A DNA stretch of 64,000 nucleotides from Vibrio rhodolitus (GTDB lineage: Bacteria > Pseudomonadota > Gammaproteobacteria > Enterobacterales > Vibrionaceae). The position numbers and the translations under genes are program-made. The first letter of the stretch is position 1; the number at the start of each line of letters is the position of its first letter. The stretch spans positions 1-64,000 of the forward strand of contig NZ_QLYZ01000021.1 of NCBI RefSeq assembly GCF_003350325.1, given 5' to 3'. Under the pieces are notes generated by a model that did not search any database, was not told the origin of the DNA, and saw nothing but the letters and a program-made list of their open reading frames with translations. Positions 61,110-64,000 of this stretch are shown piece after piece.

Positions 61110-61730
61110 TTATAGGATGTCTAGTAGTTCTACTTCGAATACTAGCGCTGCGAATGGAGGGATTGCAGCACCTGCACCACGCTCGCCGTATGCTAGGTCT
61201 TGAGGGATGTATAGTTTCCACTTAGAACCAACAGGCATTAGTTGTAGTGCTTCAACCCAACCTTTGATTACGCCAGTTACTGGGAACTCAGCTGGTTGAC
61301 CGCGAGATACAGAGCTGTCAAATACAGTACCGTCAGTTAGCTCACCGTGGTAGTGAACACGAACTTGTTTGTCAGAAGTTGGGATTTCACCAGTACCTTC
61401 AGTGATGATTTCGTACTGAAGGCCAGACTCAAGAACGTTTACTTCTGGACGTAGAGCGTTGTCTTTTAGGAACGCTTCGCCGTCAGCTGCAGCAGCTTTA
61501 GCTGCTTCTTGACGAGCTGCTTCTGCACGCATTTGCATTTCTTGAAGAGCGTTGTTGATTTCGTCGATTTCGATAGCTGGCATGTCGCCAGTTAGAGCAG
61601 TTGCGATACCTGCTGCGATAGCATCAACATTTAGACCTTCAAGACCAGCACCTGCTAGTTGCTGACCCATTTGTAGACCAATACCGTAGCTAGCTTTTTG
61701 CTCTACAGTTTCAAATTTAACTTCAGACAT
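61110..61730 (-). CDS. fklB: FKBP22-type peptidyl-prolyl isomerase FklB
   Basis: 206 residues. An N-terminal helical dimerisation domain (about 1-85) is followed by a helix linker and a C-terminal FKBP domain with [18 protein letters not shown] and [14 protein letters not shown]. No signal peptide, so it is cytoplasmic. Codon bias implies high expression. Confidence 0.93.
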   Translation of the reverse strand: MSEVKFETVEQKASYGIGLQMGQQLAGAGLEGLNVDAIAAGIATALTGDMPAIEIDEINNALQEMQMRAEAARQEAAKAAAADGEAFLKDNALRPEVNVLESGLQYEIITEGTGEIPTSDKQVRVHYHGELTDGTVFDSSVSRGQPAEFPVTGVIKGWVEALQLMPVGSKWKLYIPQDLAYGERGAGAAIPPFAALVFEVELLDIL

Positions 61731-62043
61731 GGTGTCTCTCTTTCATGGGTGTATAAAGTGTTTAAGGATACCAGTAAAGGCTGGCGGATGAAACGCCGCG
61801 ACGACAGCGAAGATGTTTCAATATGCAGGAGTAAGAGACCTATCACTCTGTTTGTGATAGAAGAGCGGCACTTATTACTGTCTTGGCTCTGCATAGTGGT
61901 AGCGCAGAATGAGAGTTAAGTCTGACTTTTGGGCATAAAGCTGCAGATTTGACAGCAGCATTACTTTCACAGCAGGAATTTTCTATACTCGGAGACGCTA
62001 GGTTTTTATACTTAAAGCCAGAGAATTTTGGAGACGGATTGTA
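61731..62043. other. 313-bp divergent gap between fklB and the OapA-domain gene
   Basis: It contains the fklB upstream region on the left and a promoter for the right-hand gene (TTACTT-17-TATACT, 61961-61989). A short hairpin, TATCACTC...GTGATA, lies near 61840. No gene seen. Confidence 0.5.
61961..61989 (+). promoter_or_regulatory. Promoter of the OapA-domain gene
   Basis: TTACTT (61961-61966), 17-bp spacer, TATACT (61984-61989), about 55 bp before ATG 62044. Confidence 0.5.
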
Positions 62044-62607
62044 ATGAATCGCCGTAAGAAAAAGCCCCAACAAGTCGATTACATTCAATTAGCCAAGGAT
62101 AAGCTACAAGCCATCGATTGGGCTAACCTTAAACAGCAGCTACTTGGTCGCTGGCAACAATTGCCTAAATTGCATCAACGCGCTTTGATGGTGTTAATTC
62201 CTGTGGTGTTGCTATTAATCGTTATTCCGTTCCCGCAGAGCGAGCAGCAACAACAGCCTATGGTCGAGTCGCAGCGCGTATCTGTTGCGGTCAATACGCA
62301 AAGCCTCAGTGAGCAAGGCGAGCCGCAAGTGAAGCCGTTGCAGTCTGATCAGTGGAAAGAATACACGGTTAAATCGGGTGATACGCTTGCACAGGTATTT
62401 CGTGCGAACAGTCTACCGATGGCAGACTTGAATGCCTTAGTCAAAATCGAAAGTAGTGATAAGCCGCTAAGTCACATCAAAGCCGGTCAATTGGTCAGAT
62501 TTAAGACCAATGCCGATGGTACACTGGATATGCTACAGCTTGAGAAAGCCAACAAGTCAGTAATGTTCTTCCGCGTCTCTGATGGCGGTTTTGCTCAGCA
62601 AAAATAA
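62044..62607 (+). CDS. OapA/LysM-like domain membrane protein
   Basis: 187 residues. A cytoplasmic basic N-terminus, a membrane helix (about 53-73), a Gln-rich linker, and a C-terminal OapA/LysM-like domain starting at EYTVKSGDTLAQVFR, which binds peptidoglycan. It resembles E. coli YtfB, a cell-division-associated glycan-binding protein, and the Haemophilus opacity-associated protein A. GGAG precedes ATG 62044. Confidence 0.85.
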   Translation: MNRRKKKPQQVDYIQLAKDKLQAIDWANLKQQLLGRWQQLPKLHQRALMVLIPVVLLLIVIPFPQSEQQQQPMVESQRVSVAVNTQSLSEQGEPQVKPLQSDQWKEYTVKSGDTLAQVFRANSLPMADLNALVKIESSDKPLSHIKAGQLVRFKTNADGTLDMLQLEKANKSVMFFRVSDGGFAQQK

Positions 62608-62625
62608 TCACTAGCCAAGTGAGCA

Positions 62626-63501
62626 CTAGACTAGCTCATTTGGCGCTTTGCTTTTACGTCGCCGAAATAGCTCTTTATACGGCAGTAACGGCAAAATTAT
62701 CATCAATATCCCCAGAGCGGTTAGTTGATCTGGGATCTCATCAAACCCCCATGCGCCAATGATCACCACAAACACTAAGCCCGAATACTCGGCGAGCGCA
62801 ATTTGCCCTGCGGGTGCTTTTTTGTAGGCAATCACCGCAAGCCCGTTATAGCTCAAGATCAACGCTGCACTTATTGCAACCAGCATGATTTGCTCAGAGC
62901 TGATAGGCTGCCAATATAAAGCGGCAAGTATTGCGGATAATGGGACGGTCATGACCGATGTCCAAAACAGCGTCGTCACAACAGGTTGTTCGGCTGGAAG
63001 TTTGCGCGCCAAAATATTAAATACTGCTAGCGTGGTGGCCGTTCCTAACGCAAACCAAGCTGCCCAATGAAATTGAGATGGGCGCAGTACCATGAGTACG
63101 CCAGCAAAACCAATAGCCGTTGCGATCACTTTTGCCAATGGTGGGATTTCCTTAAGCAGCCATACTGAAAGCGGCAGCATGATAAGTGGCGCAGCGTAGA
63201 ACACAGCGTTGGCAGTTGCTAGCGGTAAGTGAGTGATTGCTATCATCATGCAACCGCTACCCAGCATGATTAGCAGGGCGCGAATGCCGATTAACGTTGG
63301 TGCGGTGAGTGCGCGCTCTCGGGCAGACTGCCGCAACCAAAACGGTAAGATGATAAAGACAGACAGTAACTGCCGCATAAACACATATTGAAATGAGCTA
63401 ATCTCACCATTGAGCAGTTTTACTGCAACGTCGGAAAGTGATGCGGCGAGATTACCGATCACCAACAGCAACACGGCTAAGCTCACCGCAGACCAATGCA
63501 C
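62626..63501 (-). CDS. EamA/DMT family transporter
   Basis: 291 residues with ten predicted membrane helices made of two EamA repeats, a drug/metabolite transporter of unknown substrate. The start is GTG 63501, overlapping the upstream ElaA stop by one base (TAGTG), so translation is coupled. A basic C-terminal tail follows the last helix. Confidence 0.85.
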   Translation of the reverse strand: MHWSAVSLAVLLLVIGNLAASLSDVAVKLLNGEISSFQYVFMRQLLSVFIILPFWLRQSARERALTAPTLIGIRALLIMLGSGCMMIAITHLPLATANAVFYAAPLIMLPLSVWLLKEIPPLAKVIATAIGFAGVLMVLRPSQFHWAAWFALGTATTLAVFNILARKLPAEQPVVTTLFWTSVMTVPLSAILAALYWQPISSEQIMLVAISAALILSYNGLAVIAYKKAPAGQIALAEYSGLVFVVIIGAWGFDEIPDQLTALGILMIILPLLPYKELFRRRKSKAPNELV

Positions 63502-63956
63502 TAGTTACACTCACGCAGCATATCCACGTGGGGAATGCCATCTTCTAAGTACATTTCAGACGTCTGCTTAAAGCCGTGTTGCTGATAGAAAGCGGTCAGA
63601 TGTTGCTGGGCACCAATTTCAATCGGCTCTGTTGGCCACAAGCGTTCACATTCATTGACGGCTTGTTTGAGCAGTTGATGACCTAAACCACTTCCCCGCG
63701 CACTGGCTAAGGTGGCGACACGACCAATACTCACCGATGGATAACTGGTGCCTTTGGGTAATAGACGAGAACACGCGACCAGTTCATCACCTTGATAGCC
63801 GAGTAAGTGATAGACATCAGCGAGAGTATCTTTGCCATCCAGCTCAGGATAAGGGCAGTTTTGCTCGACAACGAAGACATCGACACGCAGCTTTATTAGT
63901 TGGTAAAGCTCAATATTGCTTAGCTGGGTAAAGGGGATTAATTTCCAAGTAATCAT
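63501..63956 (-). CDS. ElaA-like GNAT acetyltransferase
   Basis: 151 residues of the GNAT fold. The region FVVEQNCPYPELDGKD is typical of the ElaA family, and the acetyl-CoA-binding motif is SARGSGLGHQLL. Substrate unknown. It shares an operon with the transporter, suggesting a linked role. Only 44 bp remain to the window end, so its promoter is not fully visible. Confidence 0.83.
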   Translation of the reverse strand: MITWKLIPFTQLSNIELYQLIKLRVDVFVVEQNCPYPELDGKDTLADVYHLLGYQGDELVACSRLLPKGTSYPSVSIGRVATLASARGSGLGHQLLKQAVNECERLWPTEPIEIGAQQHLTAFYQQHGFKQTSEMYLEDGIPHVDMLRECN

Positions 63957-64000
63957 AGTGATGCAAGAATGAAGAAATTGACTGCAGAGTAAATTAGCAA

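Overview
The window looks like a stretch of the large chromosome of a Vibrio (family Vibrionaceae); I cannot name the species. The evidence is a combination of genes typical of Vibrio: MotX of the sodium-driven polar flagellum, a peroxiredoxin-glutaredoxin fusion divergent from oxyR, argD-astA-astD close to crp, and the S10-spc-alpha ribosomal superoperon. Leucine is often encoded by CTA in the most expressed genes. No tRNA, rRNA, CRISPR array or prophage was seen.

Layout. Bases 1-800 are accessory: the end of an IS3-family transposase, hairpin-rich DNA without a convincing gene, and two ERIC-like intergenic repeats. A 32-residue membrane protein resembling YnhF/CydH (minus strand) and a DUF3624 protein follow. 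From 1.4 to 5.9 kb lie the peroxide-response pair prx-grx/oxyR and mrcA (PBP1a). From 6.0 to 17.2 kb runs a co-directional set: pilMNOPQ (type IV pilus and DNA-uptake machinery), aroK-aroB, damX, dam, rpe, gph and trpS. pabA, argD/astC, astA, astD and a DUF1338 gene follow (17.4-23.2 kb; glutamine amidotransferase, arginine metabolism, probable 2-oxo acid dioxygenase). crp, prkB, yheU, yheT, a TIGR02444 gene and yheS occupy the minus strand at 23.4-29.0 kb; kefG-kefB, yheV and slyD follow on the plus strand.

From 32.5 to 37.7 kb is a carbohydrate locus that looks like a cassette: an AlsE-like epimerase and RpiB on one strand, and a PTS EIIBC, a GH32 hydrolase and an RpiR-type regulator on the other, sharing a 273-bp divergent region with repeated TTCACGAA motifs. 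An Ntn-hydrolase of the isoaspartyl peptidase family follows. This combination is the most interesting part of the window because it does not match an ordinary sucrose operon.

Then come purA, motX (with a good sigma-28 promoter), an amidohydrolase with a signal peptide, rnr and rlmB. The ribosomal block fills 46.4-60.4 kb: S10 leader and operon, a terminator and the spc promoter, the spc operon including secY and a 37-residue rpmJ, then the alpha promoter and leader and the alpha operon with rpoA. The right end holds a DUF2780 secreted protein, fklB, an OapA-domain protein, an EamA/DMT transporter and an ElaA-like acetyltransferase.

Most of the window is conserved core genome. The variable spots are the left edge, the pyrimidine-rich gap at 18.1 kb, the GGAACG repeat patches at 23.2 and 46.2 kb, and the sugar locus.
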